Notes under the pieces: generated by a model
The model's input: only the letters and a program-made list of their open reading frames with translations
The model's database searches: none
What the model was told of the DNA's origin: nothing
NCBI GenBank assembly: GCA_900169235.1
Contig: FWCC01000040.1
Span: 147,391 to 211,390 of the forward strand
DNA: 64,000 nucleotides
Reading direction: 5' to 3'
DNA from: Zarea fungicola
Taxonomy: Eukaryota; Ascomycota; Sordariomycetes; Hypocreales; Cordycipitaceae
Part shown: in pieces, positions 11,701-24,372 of the stretch
Position numbering within the stretch: the stretch's first letter is position 1
How the letters are laid out: the number at the start of each line of letters is the position of its first letter
Translations under genes and position numbers: made by a program

Positions 11701-13062
11701 TTCCTCCTTGGTAATGGCCCAAGGAATAACAGCATTGCCTTGCAGACCGTGCGTAGTGAAGCTACCACCCTCGCGTCCCTGCTGGGGCATCATCTGGGCC
11801 TGCAGAGCATCAATGTTGGGCAACCCAGATGAAGGCGCGTTGACAAGTCCCCACTGACCAGGAGCGCCGGTAGGTTGGGCGTTCAGAGGCATGGCCGTAT
11901 TGCCCTGAGTGTAGCCTGTTGGCATCGGTGGCATGGGCGGTCGAGGGCCTGTGTAACCAGTTGCTTGTTGAGGGTTCTGCATGCCGGTGGCCTGGAGATT
12001 CATGCCGGGGTAGCCAGTCGCTTGTGGCTGCATTGTCTGCGGCTGTCCGCCAAATCCAGTCTGCTGAGTTGGGAAGCCAGTCATTTGCGCCTGCAGGATC
12101 TGGCTGTTGGAAGCCTGTGGTTGCGTTGGCTGAGCAGTGGCCTGGTTGGCAGAGAGGAAGTCTGGCTGGTTCGTCGCGGGGCGTGCAGAGCTGCTGGCAG
12201 GCTCGTCGACGACACTGAACCCGATGATATCCACCATGCTCGAGACTTCGTTTTTGACGTTTTCAGGTAGCGCCGAGGGAAGAGACTTTCCAGAGAGCCT
12301 CACGTTGCAGAGGTACATGGCCAGCGCAAACTCTGGAAAGTAGAGCTCACCGGCCCTCGTGGTATCAGACAGGGTCCAAATCTGGGACAGCGAGTCCCCG
12401 TCAAGCTTGGAGCGCAGCAAAAGGTCGCGCGCGCGATCGCCGGACATGGTAGTGGCGCTCTCGCCAACGGCCGATTTGAAGAGTGTTTCAAACTGCGACT
12501 GGTCCTTGGCGGTGATGAAGGACAGACGAATATTGGGAATCTTGTTCGTCTTGGCGGCCGGTCGGCTCTCTTGCGGCCGCGATGAAGCTCCGCCAGCACT
12601 CTGGAACGAAGCTGCCATCTGGGAGAAGCCAGTCGGCTGAGGCTTCATGGGCGCGGGGGGCGGCTGCGTCGGTCCGGCAGCATGCTGGGGAGATGCAGAG
12701 AAGCTGGGCTGTGCTGGCTGGAAACTCTGCTGCAGAGGTTGTTGTTGTTGCTGCTGCTGCTGCTGCTGCTGGAACTGCGATTGAAACTGGTTTGGTATCG
12801 ACGGCACAGGCGGCGCAGCAGTGTTGAAGCCACTGCCCTGCGATGGGCCAACATAACCTGTGTATTGCTGCTGAAGAGGTTGAGACTGCTGCGGCATGCC
12901 CGTCGGCTGGGCCTGCATGGGGTAACCGGTAAACTGCTGTTGCTGCTGGGGTTGGCCATAGCCCGTCGGCTGCGGTTGCTGCTGGCCCATGTTGTTAAAG
13001 CCCCCTCCATATTGCTGGCCGCCTCCGGGATGCTGCTGCTGTTGGCCGTAATTGGAATACAT
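8719..13062 (-). CDS. pan1: Actin cytoskeleton-regulatory complex protein Pan1
   Basis: Single-exon gene of 1447 residues, an Eps15-like scaffold of the endocytic coat that activates Arp2/3 at cortical actin patches. The order of parts is characteristic. A Gln-rich N-terminus carries many copies of the Prk1/Ark1 kinase target LxxQxTG (for example LQQQYTG, LQAQMTG, MQPQATG, LNAQPTG). EH domain 1 is at about 181-270 and EH domain 2 at about 440-535. A coiled-coil/charged region with long Glu-Arg-Lys runs follows, then an acidic patch, a proline-rich segment at about 1310-1410, and a C-terminal WH2-like motif ([14 protein letters not shown]). The ATG at 13062 is in excellent context (CCACCATG). 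Length and layout fit filamentous fungal Pan1. A polyglutamine run is encoded by a CAG tract at about 12738-12770. Confidence 0.96.
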   Translation of the reverse strand: MYSNYGQQQQHPGGGQQYGGGFNNMGQQQPQPTGYGQPQQQQQFTGYPMQAQPTGMPQQSQPLQQQYTGYVGPSQGSGFNTAAPPVPSIPNQFQSQFQQQQQQQQQQQPLQQSFQPAQPSFSASPQHAAGPTQPPPAPMKPQPTGFSQMAASFQSAGGASSRPQESRPAAKTNKIPNIRLSFITAKDQSQFETLFKSAVGESATTMSGDRARDLLLRSKLDGDSLSQIWTLSDTTRAGELYFPEFALAMYLCNVRLSGKSLPSALPENVKNEVSSMVDIIGFSVVDEPASSSARPATNQPDFLSANQATAQPTQPQASNSQILQAQMTGFPTQQTGFGGQPQTMQPQATGYPGMNLQATGMQNPQQATGYTGPRPPMPPMPTGYTQGNTAMPLNAQPTGAPGQWGLVNAPSSGLPNIDALQAQMMPQQGREGGSFTTHGLQGNAVIPWAITKEEKTRYDSLFRAWDGFGKGHIMGSQAIEIFGQSGLEKPDLERIWTLADHGNKGRLDLDEFAVAMHLIYRKLNGYPVPNNLPPELVPPSTRNFSRSIGTLKNMLNQESNFRKDSGASLLPQKTGVSYMKNRSLRGNNSPTTTGRKDATVFRNDDESFGYKSSARRRVGGNAERSESPSSVGSNDEMTLDQLRKKIKEKEVLLDAMDFQDEKNLEEDDVLDRRDRRESEELYRRIRRIQTDIDAHPNASLASGDSDAERRALKRQLQNLLDRVPELASQVRKTEKAIMDARLELFRLKDAKANPGSASSIVGTGPGGVVTESDRLKARAKAMMQQRTAALTGKKVDVVLDDDSASKRLEEESIKVKTEKESNERMVRDVEESVGEFARGIEDSLKDGAQDKSSEHEKRRWEDALGVEDEVRDFIFDLQRESRSARVRSQDKRTARTTPSEEPRAAAAAAAPPARVESPVAATSTSRTSTPPAAGGSYAAYKTPEERAAFIRQQAEQRMAERLAALGIKAPSKPGESAAQRAEREKAERAAKLKQAEEEDARRETERHARLADEQGVPPPAPAAAVAETHKPAPPPPRKAAPKEAPAVEQQLVEEHHQQQQQVSDIQDAVKEEEDEYEKEQQATAARLKALEEQVKQGKLRKEEEKKRKKAALAEAKEKETKLAARRAEAEAAKQRELELQRQLEAMADDDEDSSDDDDGPEQVTPLESSTRSLEQDEPRSAAPPVPVASPPPAIVTSPPATEPESKNPYKKMMSNPSEAATPSAPAPPIPKVATPQSDASTNPFHRMQTGGAGAAPTAAPAAATGPISRKRADSEDWGSDKDDDEDSDDDDRPGGGNAAQLASILFGTMAPPRPLSAAGKDSKPSSPAPTRDAPIASPPPPPAPPVPSGDDAPSAPPPPPPPPMPSSDAPTGAPPPPPPMPGSAAPPPPPPPGGAAPPPPPPPAGGAPAAPSGGGPPAGFLSQIQGGMSLKKTKTKESNAASVGRVL
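12738..12770. repeat. CAG/CAA polyglutamine tract in pan1
   Basis: A near-pure trinucleotide run (CTG/TTG on the plus strand) encoding an uninterrupted stretch of glutamines at about residues 97-108 of Pan1. It is likely to vary in length between strains. Confidence 0.8.
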
Positions 13063-13868
13063 GGTGGATATGGGTTTCCCTTTTACTTTGGCCGTTGGAA
13101 TTCCCCGTCACTCGATTTTGAAGATGGATAATGTCGTCAAAGCTTGTTCTCGTTGCCAGCTTTGCGGGCGCAAACAAAGGTGGTTGGGCCAGGCACGGGT
13201 AATTGGGGGCGGAATCGGAGTCCAGGGGCTGTCGACGTTGTGGTTTGCGTCGGATTCCCGTCTAGATGAGCAGAAGTCAAACGATGTTAAAAGAGTAAGA
13301 GGATAAAATTAAACGATTGAGCCCTCGCAGCACTGTCAAGAGTGCAAAACCACCCTGTGAGGAGCGAGAGCAAGAACCGTAGTTGGGGGAGGAGGGAATG
13401 CGTAGTGTAGAGAGGGTGATGACGAAGCTAGCCCAAAGCTAACTCGGAGGTTGGCCTGAGCAAGACATGCCAGGCGTTAATTGGGGGGCAAAGGTGCTGT
13501 CGAAGTTGGGGCAAAGTGGCTCAGCTGTGGCTTGCTGACCTTGCTCGCCTGGGGCTGGAAGTGTTCCAGTACAGGTATCCACCAGGACCATATATTAACT
13601 GTCATGACTGCAATACACCACTTCTCAAAAACAAGAAATTTGTCATTAGTATTATTCATTCGCTATTAAAGCACTACTAATAGGGTATCGGCTTTTGACA
13701 TAAAACAAAAATACAGGCTGTAAGGAAATAAATATCAGACGCAGTATCCCCCAGAAAAAAAAAAAAGGGTTGAAATCCAAAACTCCTTCGCTAATCATCT
13801 CAAAGAATTGGTAAAAGTATCATCATGGTAAAATAACAGGAAAGAAAAACCTGTCCCTGCGCAACGGC
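13063..13868. other. Intergenic between pan1 and PH-LRR gene
   Basis: About 0.8 kb containing the pan1 promoter and 5' leader and the 3' end of the next minus-strand gene. AT-rich around 13640-13830, with poly-A at 13757-13768. No gene is seen. Confidence 0.6.
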
Positions 13869-16800
13869 CTAGGAAGGTGTTTTATCCGCTTCGTAGACGT
13901 GGTCCTCCTCGTCGATCCGGTTTATCGCCTCATCTGGAAACTTGCGGTAGCGTTTCATTTGGAGCCCTCCATCGGTATCTTGGCTGTCGGCATAGATATA
14001 GTTGTTGTCAGGGCCTTCGCAGTCTATCTTCCACTGGTCTAGGTCATTTTGTAATCCCGCGACTGTTTCCACGCTGTAGTCGACGTCAAGTGGCGTTGCG
14101 GCACCAGACTCGCTACTGCCTGCCTCACTGCTATGACTAGCAGCAGCCTCACTAGAATCCAGGGAGTCTAATCTTTCGGCCGTTGATCTGCTGGAATTGG
14201 TTCGGGCGTGCATACTAGCACTTTGAGAGGCTTCGGCACTACCGGTTTCCACCAGGAACTGCAGTCCTTTCCAGTCCATCATAGCTAGTCCGTCAAATAC
14301 AGCCACGAACGCACTGTCGGCTTCAAGAGCCTGGTGGCTCTGGATGATTGCAGCGGTATCTGCGATCATGGTGTTGGAATAGGCGCCGAAATTCCGGTCG
14401 GCGATGGCACGTAATTGAGTAACGGCATCGTCCCATTCAGTCTTCAGCACCTGGATCAAGGATGCGTCTTGCTCGGATTGGTTGCTTTTCTCTGACCTAA
14501 ATCGAGACATCATGGATACTCGTTTGGCTGGCGCAGGGGTTGCAGCGTCGGCCATGGACTTCTTCATCGTTCGACTAAGTTCTTCACTAGCAAATGCTGA
14601 AAAAATGCGTATCGACGTGTTGCGCTCAAGCTTAGTGATGAGATAGCGCAGGTTGGACAGCGTAAAGTCGTTGAATTCGCAGTCAACGGTGCACAGAGTT
14701 TTGTTAACTGCCAGGGCATCGGCAAGATCGCCCACATTAATGTTGAGCATTTGATTGCGAACACGGAGGTGCTCAAGCTGCGTGTTGTGGCGAATCCCAC
14801 CAAGAGCACGGGAGAAGCCCCTACCTAGTCTTCCTTCGTCAAGCTTGGAGTCATAACCGGACATGTCAAGAAACCGGACAGATGTGTTGTTGGCCAAAAA
14901 TTCAAAAACAGCCTGGCAAGCCGTCTCGCTAGCTGCGTCTGGTAGTGAAGTGCCTGCCAAGCTGAGACACTTGATGGAAGTGTTCGGTGCCAGACCACGC
15001 AGTAGCGTAATGTAGCTTTCCTCTCGGCTAAAGTCAATAATCTGCAGAGACCAATTTAATGGGCCGAATCCTGCGGCAAGAGCATCGGACAAGTCCGTGA
15101 TACCATCATCAATCTTATTCGAGTTCGTATAGAGTTCCATATCTCTATCTCGTCCCATACCGCGGAAGAGGCGTGCCATTTGTGCACCGGTGAGCCCGCT
15201 ATTGTTGAGACGTAGCAGGCCAAGAGACTGCGAGGTGCTGTTGGATAAATAGTTGGCCAGGCTATCAACTGTGGCGTCATTGAGCATGACGCCCGACATG
15301 TCTAGTTCCCGGAGGTGCCAATTAGCCAGAGCTTCGTCGTCAAAGAGGGATAGTTCAGACGCCAAGCGCACACTACGGGCAATGCAGAGTTTGTTCACCC
15401 GCGAGAGGCGACTGAGCGCGTTGCACACGATTTCAAAGCGTGCGGTACCCTGGTTGTTGGACAAGTCAATGATTTCCAGAGTATCTGCGTGACGGTCCAG
15501 AGCTGTCCATAAATCTGAGAGAGCAAAGTCGGTAAGGCCGCAATCCGCAAGTTCAAGGCGGCGAAGTCTCACATGACGAAGATTGAGCGTGTCGCGCAAT
15601 TCCTCAGCATCGTCAGTGCAGATTGGATTGCCTGACAGTATGATGCTATGGCAGTGCGATAACTGGCGCTTGAGCAGTTCCATGATTGGGCGCAACAGCT
15701 CCGAGGTGTGTTTTTCAAGCTTGTCAACACCAGTGATCATTAGTCGCTGGCGGGTCTGGTAGTGATATAGACCGAGCACATTGGATAGATTGATGGAACG
15801 AATGGAGTCGGAGGCAAACAAGAGAGAGTGTATCTCCTGCTCAAGAACCGATGCCTCCGACATGATCTCGTACAGGTCCTCGGGCATGCGGATACGGTTC
15901 GCCGAGTAATAGACGACAGAGTCACCATACTGAGAACTGTCCTGCTTACCGGCGAGGGGTGTCAAATCCACGTCAGCAAAGGACACTGCTTTGAAGAAGC
16001 CATTGTAGCGTAGGGCTCTGAAAACAGCCAGGAGCTGAAGGGGAGAGTAGCACGCCTCGTGTTCGGGCGGCATCAAGCAGAAACACGGGCTCGATGGAGT
16101 GGTCCAATCAATGCTCCAGCGAGGGGCTGGAACCGCAAAGGCGGCACAATAAGCCGGAAGACTGATATCGAACCCGCCATAGTCATTTCCCGAGGTGAGC
16201 TGCAGAGGAGGGGAAAGGCCGCGGATGTCAAAAATGGCCTGCTGAAGGTGCTGGGGCCAGGTAGGCTTAAGGATTCTGTCCGTCTTCATGACGGTCTCGA
16301 TGATGCGACGGTAATGAATGCTGGCTAGAGCAAGGCGTGTTTCTTTGCCAAACGGAAGGCGAAATGTCATGACAAATGTTTGCTGATGCGATGCGACGGA
16401 GGCTTGAAATCGAGCGAGTGTGACGGTCCCAAAGCGGGAAACTCGGACGTTGAGATCCGCGGTAGGCTTAAGAGAGTCTAAACGACGAATCTCGACAAGG
16501 TGGCACATTAGTGGGCCAATGGCCAAGTAGAAAGAACTTCCTCCCTCAACCGAAGTAGATGCCTCATCGGATGGTGATCTCGGAGAAGCTGCAGACCGGC
16601 GCACAACGGGAAAGATGGGTATCTTAACATCATCATTTTTGACTTCCTCGGCTTCGGCCACAAAATGACGTATCTGGCTCTTGATGTTGTCGGGAATGAC
16701 TCCTGGGGAGGAGCTCTGGCGCATCTTTTGTCTGCAGATACGGTGCAACATGATGAGCCATTCGTCTCGATCTCTGGCAGTACTAAATGATAGCTGGGCA

Positions 16801-17465
16801 CGGTTGTAAGCTGGTCTGGAGGGGTGCGACATCCACCAAACGTCAAGGAAATGGGTCGTAGCAGCAGGGACATCGACAAAGACGGCAACGACAGCAAGCA
16901 GAGGGATCTCGAGGCGGCTTTCAGTAGCAGTCCTGCTGGAGATGGAAGCAGACGAGCCAGAGCGGCCAATAGCCGGCTCTTCACGGGCTGCCAACTGTGG
17001 GAATGTGAGACGGGCTGCCTCAAAGCTGGCAAATCTGGATAGGCACTGATCCGTAAGAACAAGATAATCGGCGCGATTTTTGCGGCTAGATTGGTCCTGC
17101 TTGAGCGTAACACACTTGAGAATTTCCATGGAAGCGTAGGGTGTTTCTAGGAGCGGGCTGGGCAAAGCATCGCTGGGAGAGACTGTTGGCGAGTCTCGCG
17201 AGACTCGACGTTGAAATCGTTCAATCATGGAGCCAGACCCAGAAGATGTTTTTTGCAAGCGCCGCTGGGAGCTGGAGCTTCGCAGGGGTATGATGGGCAT
17301 GGAATCGACTGAGGAGCTGCTGAGGGAACGTAGAGCCTTGGTGAGGACACGAGGTTTCTTGCCAGCAGCTGTGTCGGGCTCTTGCGGCGTTGCAATAGTA
17401 GGAACGAGTGCCAGGTCGGAATTGCTGGCCATGGAGGCCCTACGCCTCCAACGATCAACGCTCAT
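13869..17465 (-). CDS. PH and leucine-rich-repeat protein, CARMIL-like layout
   Basis: Single-exon gene of 1198 residues. A disordered Ser/Arg-rich N-terminus (1-105) is followed by a PH-like domain (about 110-250, ending in the typical C-terminal helix with DEWLIMLHRICRQ). A second PH-like or linker region lies at about 280-410. A long array of ribonuclease-inhibitor-type leucine-rich repeats (about 500-960) shows recurrent motifs such as LRRLELADCGLTD, LEIIDLSNNQGT and LRELDMSGVML. A C-terminal helical region and acidic tail end the protein. PH followed by LRRs is the layout of CARMIL/LRRC16 proteins, which bind membranes and regulate actin capping. That link is an inference from architecture, helped by the neighbouring actin gene pan1 on the same strand. 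It could instead be an uncharacterised fungal LRR family. The first ATG in frame is at 17465; the open frame further upstream starts only at TTG. Confidence 0.85.
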   Translation of the reverse strand: MSVDRWRRRASMASNSDLALVPTIATPQEPDTAAGKKPRVLTKALRSLSSSSVDSMPIIPLRSSSSQRRLQKTSSGSGSMIERFQRRVSRDSPTVSPSDALPSPLLETPYASMEILKCVTLKQDQSSRKNRADYLVLTDQCLSRFASFEAARLTFPQLAAREEPAIGRSGSSASISSRTATESRLEIPLLAVVAVFVDVPAATTHFLDVWWMSHPSRPAYNRAQLSFSTARDRDEWLIMLHRICRQKMRQSSSPGVIPDNIKSQIRHFVAEAEEVKNDDVKIPIFPVVRRSAASPRSPSDEASTSVEGGSSFYLAIGPLMCHLVEIRRLDSLKPTADLNVRVSRFGTVTLARFQASVASHQQTFVMTFRLPFGKETRLALASIHYRRIIETVMKTDRILKPTWPQHLQQAIFDIRGLSPPLQLTSGNDYGGFDISLPAYCAAFAVPAPRWSIDWTTPSSPCFCLMPPEHEACYSPLQLLAVFRALRYNGFFKAVSFADVDLTPLAGKQDSSQYGDSVVYYSANRIRMPEDLYEIMSEASVLEQEIHSLLFASDSIRSINLSNVLGLYHYQTRQRLMITGVDKLEKHTSELLRPIMELLKRQLSHCHSIILSGNPICTDDAEELRDTLNLRHVRLRRLELADCGLTDFALSDLWTALDRHADTLEIIDLSNNQGTARFEIVCNALSRLSRVNKLCIARSVRLASELSLFDDEALANWHLRELDMSGVMLNDATVDSLANYLSNSTSQSLGLLRLNNSGLTGAQMARLFRGMGRDRDMELYTNSNKIDDGITDLSDALAAGFGPLNWSLQIIDFSREESYITLLRGLAPNTSIKCLSLAGTSLPDAASETACQAVFEFLANNTSVRFLDMSGYDSKLDEGRLGRGFSRALGGIRHNTQLEHLRVRNQMLNINVGDLADALAVNKTLCTVDCEFNDFTLSNLRYLITKLERNTSIRIFSAFASEELSRTMKKSMADAATPAPAKRVSMMSRFRSEKSNQSEQDASLIQVLKTEWDDAVTQLRAIADRNFGAYSNTMIADTAAIIQSHQALEADSAFVAVFDGLAMMDWKGLQFLVETGSAEASQSASMHARTNSSRSTAERLDSLDSSEAAASHSSEAGSSESGAATPLDVDYSVETVAGLQNDLDQWKIDCEGPDNNYIYADSQDTDGGLQMKRYRKFPDEAINRIDEEDHVYEADKTPS

Positions 17466-18397
17466 AGTGTTTACCGGGGCCAATTGGCGAGCGTATAGAT
17501 GCAATTTCGACGAGGTGCGTAACAAGAAATCGATAAAATGCCGTGGATTTGTCTAGCTGGCGTTTATCAGGCATTCATACCGGGGTTGGCGAGCGGGTGC
17601 TGTGAGACCAGTCTATGGCAGCAAGATCCGGGGAGCGGCGTGTCAACGTCCTTTTTTTTTCTGGATGTACTTGTCTTGGTACGATTGTATACTATGCTGA
17701 AGAATATTGTGTACAGGATAGTGAGGAATTCTGTCTTGGGCGGGCGACAGGTGTGGTTGTCTCGGACAATGACAGTGTCTTGCAATTTACGCAGAGTTGT
17801 CTGGTCTGGTTGTGCCGCAAGCGTCTGGGTGAGGCAGGCAATGACGAAATGGCGTTAGTACCTTGGCTGGCTGCCAATTGGAGAGTGTAACGCAACAGTT
17901 GAAGTCGGCAACGTGGGGAGCAGTAAAATTCAGGCAGGCAGGATGAAAGACGAGAAGAAGAATAAAAGGATTGAAAGCAGCAATCAAGCAGATGGAGGAA
18001 CGAAAAGGCGAGGCAAAAATTAACAAAAAAAAAATAGAAGCGTCCTGCGGGATGGCTAGTAGAAAGCGCAGCCGGGAAGGAGGGGGAAGAAAGCTGGGCA
18101 GCACGCGTCACCAATGAGAGGGAAACAAGACAACAGAATGCTAGTTAACGACAGAGTTTGGAGCTAGTAGAAAGGGCAGGCAAGCAAAGGTTTCAAGGTT
18201 TCGAGAGGAGCAGTGGACGAAAGAGGCAGACAAAGACGCAGAGAGACAGGAGAACAGGAGAACAAGCAGCCAAGCAAGCAGACAGTAGGGTGGTGGCGAT
18301 AGCAGGCTTGAAACCAGCCAAGCAAGGTAGGTACTCTGTAGACTTTTTGCTAGAGTCAGTATGGATAGGTCCAAAGCAGCTTGGCAGCCAATGGGCA

Positions 18398-18416
18398 ACT
18401 AACTTGTCAAGTTAGT
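18398..18416. promoter_or_regulatory. 19-bp perfect palindrome (9-1-9)
   Basis: ACTAACTTG, a single central T, then CAAGTTAGT. GGC and GCC flank it and could extend the pairing past one bulged base. It lies about 0.95 kb upstream of the PH-LRR start codon. It could be a dimer binding site or a hairpin; no factor is recognised. Confidence 0.4.
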
Positions 18417-20441
18417 GCCGAGAATATGCAATGTTGGGCCAAGCAGGAGTTCGATGCAAGCCAGCTAGCGCAGCACCGGCGTACGAGGCTAGCGGTTACC
18501 CGAGCCCAGCTGAGGACGGCGGCGGCGTGGTCGTGTAGGACGAGGAGATAGTCGCACGCACCAGACTCCAGAGTGACGAAAGACGGTGCGGGCCCAAAGT
18601 GGAGATGATGGGCTGTTTAGAAAAAGTTGTTGGTGGGCTCTGGGTCGGTGGATGGCAGAGCCGGGAGCTGGAGCGCTGAGATGGGAAATTGATATGATGT
18701 TTGCAATTGGATGTTCGTGGCGATGGTTTTGTCTGGTTCGGGGGGCTGAAGGCCGTAGCGCGCACCAAGGCTGGGCTGGTGGTTTTAGGCTGGTGGCTCG
18801 GACAGACAGGGCTTCTGGCAGGCGTCGGTAGTGCAAGCTTCCGCCAAAGCGTGCGTTCCAGGGGCCCAAGGCAACAGTTCTACAGAGTACAACGACGCCA
18901 ACAGAGCAGTTGAATCGCTACTGAACATATGTGTACGTCAGCGGCTCTGCAGCTTTGCAGCTCACCAGCTCCGTAGTGGCCTAATAAAAGAGCTATAATT
19001 GCCCTGTCGCAAGTAGATCCAGGTAGGCACCTTGATTTCAGGGCACACGGGGCAGATCAATGCCCCTATAAATAAAAAGAAGTTCCAAGGTCCTGTTTCG
19101 ACATCACCTCGTATTGGCCACGGCGTAAAAATAGAGCTCAATTGGCAGCAGCTCGGCTTCAAGATGCGCCGTCACAACCGGGGTCTCCAGGGGGCTTGGA
19201 TAGTGTTTACCCAGCCAAGCTTCCTTGTTGCAGTTGTCGTCAGCGCCGCCCACTCGCGATCAGGCCCAGATTCATTAGGCGCCTCATAGGTGACAGGGGG
19301 AGGGGGCAGCGGACCACCAGCTGAGCTTTTTGCTGTTGGGTTTGGACTGTAAAAGCCCGCCCGATAAGCCAATATTGAGTCAATGTGTAAATGAGATTTA
19401 AAATTAACAGCAAGAGGATCAAGAACTATACCATGACAAGAGCAAAATAAACTACAGTTACATGACAATACAGCCAGACACCTGCCTAAAGAGTAACTCT
19501 GCAGCTCTAATAAATGAATTAGCCAACCAACTACTCAATACTGTAACCAACCTGCATAATCTTGCCCCATCTCAGCGGCAAGCCCGTACCCAAGTGACTA
19601 CAAAACCAACGTCATCTGCTCTCTTGCATGCGAAAAATGGGCCAAATCTGAAGCAGCGCAGAGGCCACTGGGCCACTTCACTTTACGAAGGCATGCTCAA
19701 CAAGGATCCCGGAAGCCATCGGCTCCCCTAGCGCCACCAGCAATACACTCTTGACTCCGTACTAAGTTCTAACTAATAATTAAGGTAGCAGGTGTTTGTC
19801 GTAGGCACTCTGTAAGGCAGTTGGCTGATATATTCCTACCGAGCCTTTGCTGTCTACCGACTAATAACAGTCAATACACCATCCGTGGCCAGTTGCCATG
19901 AAAAACATCCGTCGATATTTCGAATTACACTCACGTCACAGCCCTGTAAATCTAGCAATACGGCAATACAAAAAAGGACGTTGATTATTTTATTTTTATT
20001 TTCGGAACCGGGCCTGAGAGGTTGAGGGGCTTCACTGCCATCAACGGATGCGGCACTACCTCGATGCCTCGTCTCCCAGCCCACTTTGTCACGAGCCAAA
20101 ACTACACTACTAAACACACTGCCACGCCTGATAAACAACTTTGTACCAGCATCTTGCAACAACTGATGATACCTTTTTTACCCTGTCCATCTACATCGTA
20201 CAAGCCAATCATTTCGGGCACACTTGACACCATCACAACAAAGGCCCCAGCCCCGGTCTACCCGAAGCCATCTCGTATACAAAAATGCTGTAGTGCCAAG
20301 CCCCCAAAATCCATACATCATGCTGTCCATTAGCGGATGGTGCGTTACGCTAGTGAGGAAGCCCGCCCCGTATCACGGACCAAAGACACAAACTTTGCTT
20401 CTTTTAGAGATGCTCGCTTTCTAGGTGTGGCATCCAAAGTA

Positions 20442-20500
20442 CGAAAGTCTCACTTTTTTTATAAAAAAAAAATAAAAAAAAGGGGGGGGGGGCCGAAAGT
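20442..20500. repeat. Low-complexity T/A/G tract between 7-bp direct repeats
   Basis: Runs of T, then A with T interruptions, then 11 G (20482-20492), bounded by two copies of CGAAAGT at 20442-20448 and 20494-20500. This may be replication slippage or the scar of an A-tailed insertion; the sequence does not decide. Confidence 0.4.
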
Positions 20501-21478
20501 TTGTGCCTTTTTTTTTTCTTTTCCGGTTCACGGGACCTGAAGCTAAAAGAGAGGGATGCCGCAACCGAGAACATAATATCAGATACAACTACTCGGTAGC
20601 ACAGAAAGAGCCATTTTGGGTTCTAATTTTCCCCGGCGAAACTATGAAATCGAACGAGTGGCTAGTTAGAGGCTGGGAGCTCTTAATTGTGCCTACAGTA
20701 TGACAGCCATGGGTCCCTCCAGCTCGACAGGGATGTGCGGGAGATGGGCCAAGGGGCTCTCTTTTTCTCCGCAATCACTGCGGGGATTGTGCGAAATAAA
20801 CTGCTGATGCACCTGTAATACAAAAAGGCGGCGTGGAAAGAATAAAAAACCAGTGGGATTTGTTTGTTCTGCGGCCCGCGGAGTACAAATGCACCAACGT
20901 GAGGAAGTGAACAACTCTCTTGGTAATGGAGACGAAGATCTCGGTGTAATTGAGTAGGAGTTTCTCACCTCTCTGCTGCCCGAAACAGCATTTTTGCCTC
21001 TTCAGTGCGGTCCACTGAGATAACGATGGACCGGAAGATAGCGCTAGCTGATCTTAATACTGCAGTTTGATTAGTTTCCGCATGTCGAGGTAGACTCAAT
21101 TCATCAATTCATCGGCAGAACGCTTGTTGCCCTAAAGAGAGGTGGAAACAAGTCATGCCCGCCTTTACACATAAACTTGACTCACTTGGATTCATCTTGA
21201 AAACAAGAGAACAGATGGTATAAAAGAACAGTACTATAAAGGTATAGTGACTGTATATCATGTTCACTTAGCAAAACGTTGCTATAATAGTGGCTGTAAT
21301 ATCTCCGAACGGAGCAAGACGAAAACGGCAGGTTACGTCACCGCTACGACAGTGAGGGTTACGGTCACGGATACCATGGGGAAATGTGACAGAAAATGCA
21401 TCGTCCAAAACTCAAATGGCAGACGCTGTTATACTCAAAACGCTGACCGCAACGGGTAAAAAAATTGAATCTGATGCC

Positions 21479-21486
21479 AAAAAAAA
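21479..21486 (-). terminator. RNA polymerase III T-run terminator
   Basis: Eight consecutive T on the minus strand just after the tRNA-Leu 3' end, the normal stop signal for RNA polymerase III. Confidence 0.8.
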
Positions 21487-21491
21487 GTATA

Positions 21492-21619
21492 TGATGAAGA
21501 CGCGATTCGAACGCGCGCGACTTGCGTCAGCAGAATTGTACCCGCCTTGTTAGGCTGGAAAGGTGATTCCGGAGAACCAATCCTTGAGTCTGCCGCCTTA
21601 ACCACTCGGCCACTTCACC
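21492..21619 (-). tRNA. tRNA-Leu (anticodon CAA) with intron
   Basis: A complete split tRNA reads on the minus strand. The acceptor arms GGTGAAG and CTTCATC pair over 7 bp (one G-T), followed by discriminator A. The D-arm/A box is GGCCGAGTGGTTAAGGC. The anticodon stem is GCAGA/TCTGC with CAA at 21586-21584. A long variable arm typical of tRNA-Leu and a TTCGAAT T-loop (B box) follow. The intron is 47 nt, 21582-21536, directly after position 37, where nuclear tRNA introns sit. A run of eight T (minus strand) at about 21479-21486, seven bases past the 3' end, is the RNA polymerase III terminator. Confidence 0.95.
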
Positions 21620-23091
21620 AAACCGGCTAATACCCGGTTTTTCATGTAAGTCGATGCGACAATTAGGTCCTATATTGGTTACAATCAGAGAAACAGGGAG
21701 ATGGTAATACATGAGGACCAACCAAGTTCTATTCACTATACGTGGGGGAAATACACATGAAAATTCACCACGGCCATCTAATGCTTAATTTAGAGTCTCT
21801 TTTATAGTCGTTTATATCATCGGAATGTTGGTGCATATGGAGATTCCAACTCCACAGACTCTTTTCTGGTTGTGTATGAAGACATATTCATCTCAATCAA
21901 TGTCTCGCAGACAGGCATGGAGATGTGCGTCATACCACCTTACGCATGCCTTTAACCTTGCACAGCCAGACCAATATAAAAGATGACACTTGAAAACTTC
22001 AATTCATCAGCAGCATTCATGGGAGCCGCTGTTGGAATACGTCGCATCATAGTCCCAATAGCGAGCATGGTACCGGGTAGGCAACGGCGTATGGCCTTTC
22101 CAGCTGATTCGCCACTTGATGGATAGCTTCAGAATATCAAAAATGGGAGACACATGAATTACATCGGATAGGATGAGATGGCAGCAGAACAGGTAGGAAT
22201 GATTCATCAGCATGTCTGTGTGTGTTTTATAAGTTCGTAATTATTACCTGCAACATACTCGGAATCCAGCACCGGTCACGTGTGGCTCCTGGGCAGACTT
22301 CCGAGCTTGCTCCATCATTTTCCTTTGGTTCGCTTGTCGTTGTTGCTGATTACGGGAAAGAGAAAGACGCGAATTTCTGAACGTGGGGGATACATCATTC
22401 AGTCCAAACTCGTTGATTTATTCAAAGGAAGAAAGCAAACGTGAACGATGCTGATATCGTCGCGATTACTACGTAGACGCATCCTTCCGAGGTACTCAGC
22501 TACATATAGATTGAAGTATATTCTACCTAGATCTGGTAGTACAAATTGGCAATGATCAGAGGTACAATCTACCAGGGTAGCTCGGTTGAGATTATATCCA
22601 GATACCCCACAAGCAGGAGCTCGGGTTAACCATAATTGGGCAGCCCTGGGATTTGCGCGTTCTGATTAGCTGCCCTTTCCCCCCTGTCCCGAACATTTTT
22701 GGGGAAGACGAGCATCTCAACAACAATTTTCTCTTTGCGCAATCTGGCAGGTTCTTTTTAATTTCTAATTTTTCTTTGCACCCCGCCCTGCCAAAGGTTA
22801 CAAACCCCGCCGTTCTATAGAACCAGTGGGCGAATATTCCGGCAAAGAAAGTATCCCGGAACTTCTTGGCCAAGGAAGAAAACTCGCCGAGTCTTCCCCG
22901 TCATCGTTTTAAGCCTTTGGTTCCGCTCCGATCAACGGTTGCCTGCCGCACACCGGTCGTTGTCGCCGCGCCCCCCTCTCACGCCCGTTTACGTTGAGAC
23001 GACCCAACGACGACATCCAAGATCGATTTTTTTTTTTGTGAAACGTTCCTTCAGAAGACAGCAACAACAAATATAAAATAAAAACGACACC
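21620..23091. other. Intergenic between tRNA-Leu and cbr1
   Basis: About 1.5 kb, AT-rich to about 22.2 kb. It is followed by the promoter and leader of the plus-strand cytochrome b5 reductase gene, with poly-T at 23027-23036 and A-rich sequence just before the ATG. No gene is seen. Confidence 0.6.

Positions 23092-24372
<1,281 letters not shown>

Larger units (their letters stand above)
17466..21491. other. Gene-poor region upstream of PH-LRR gene
   Basis: About 4 kb without a supported protein gene. The first part is the PH-LRR promoter and leader, purine-rich on the plus strand (about 17930-18310). Notable items are a 19-bp palindrome at 18398-18416 and a low-complexity T/A/G tract at 20453-20492 flanked by short direct repeats. 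Base composition falls toward AT from about 19.3 kb. Open frames of up to 140 codons on the minus strand (17692-18114, 18489-18869) look like chance, with no family resemblance or splice structure. Confidence 0.55.

Noticed and set aside
10498..11832. 444-codon open frame on the plus strand
   Set aside because: It lies wholly antisense to pan1, begins without a convincing start and has no domain; it is a mirror of pan1 codon bias.
17466..17525. Upstream extension of the PH-LRR protein by 20 residues
   Set aside because: The extension begins at TTG and has no ATG; no upstream exon with good signals was found.
18489..18869. 126-codon minus-strand frame
   Set aside because: Pro/Ser/Arg-rich translation with no splice signals or family character; probably PH-LRR upstream DNA.
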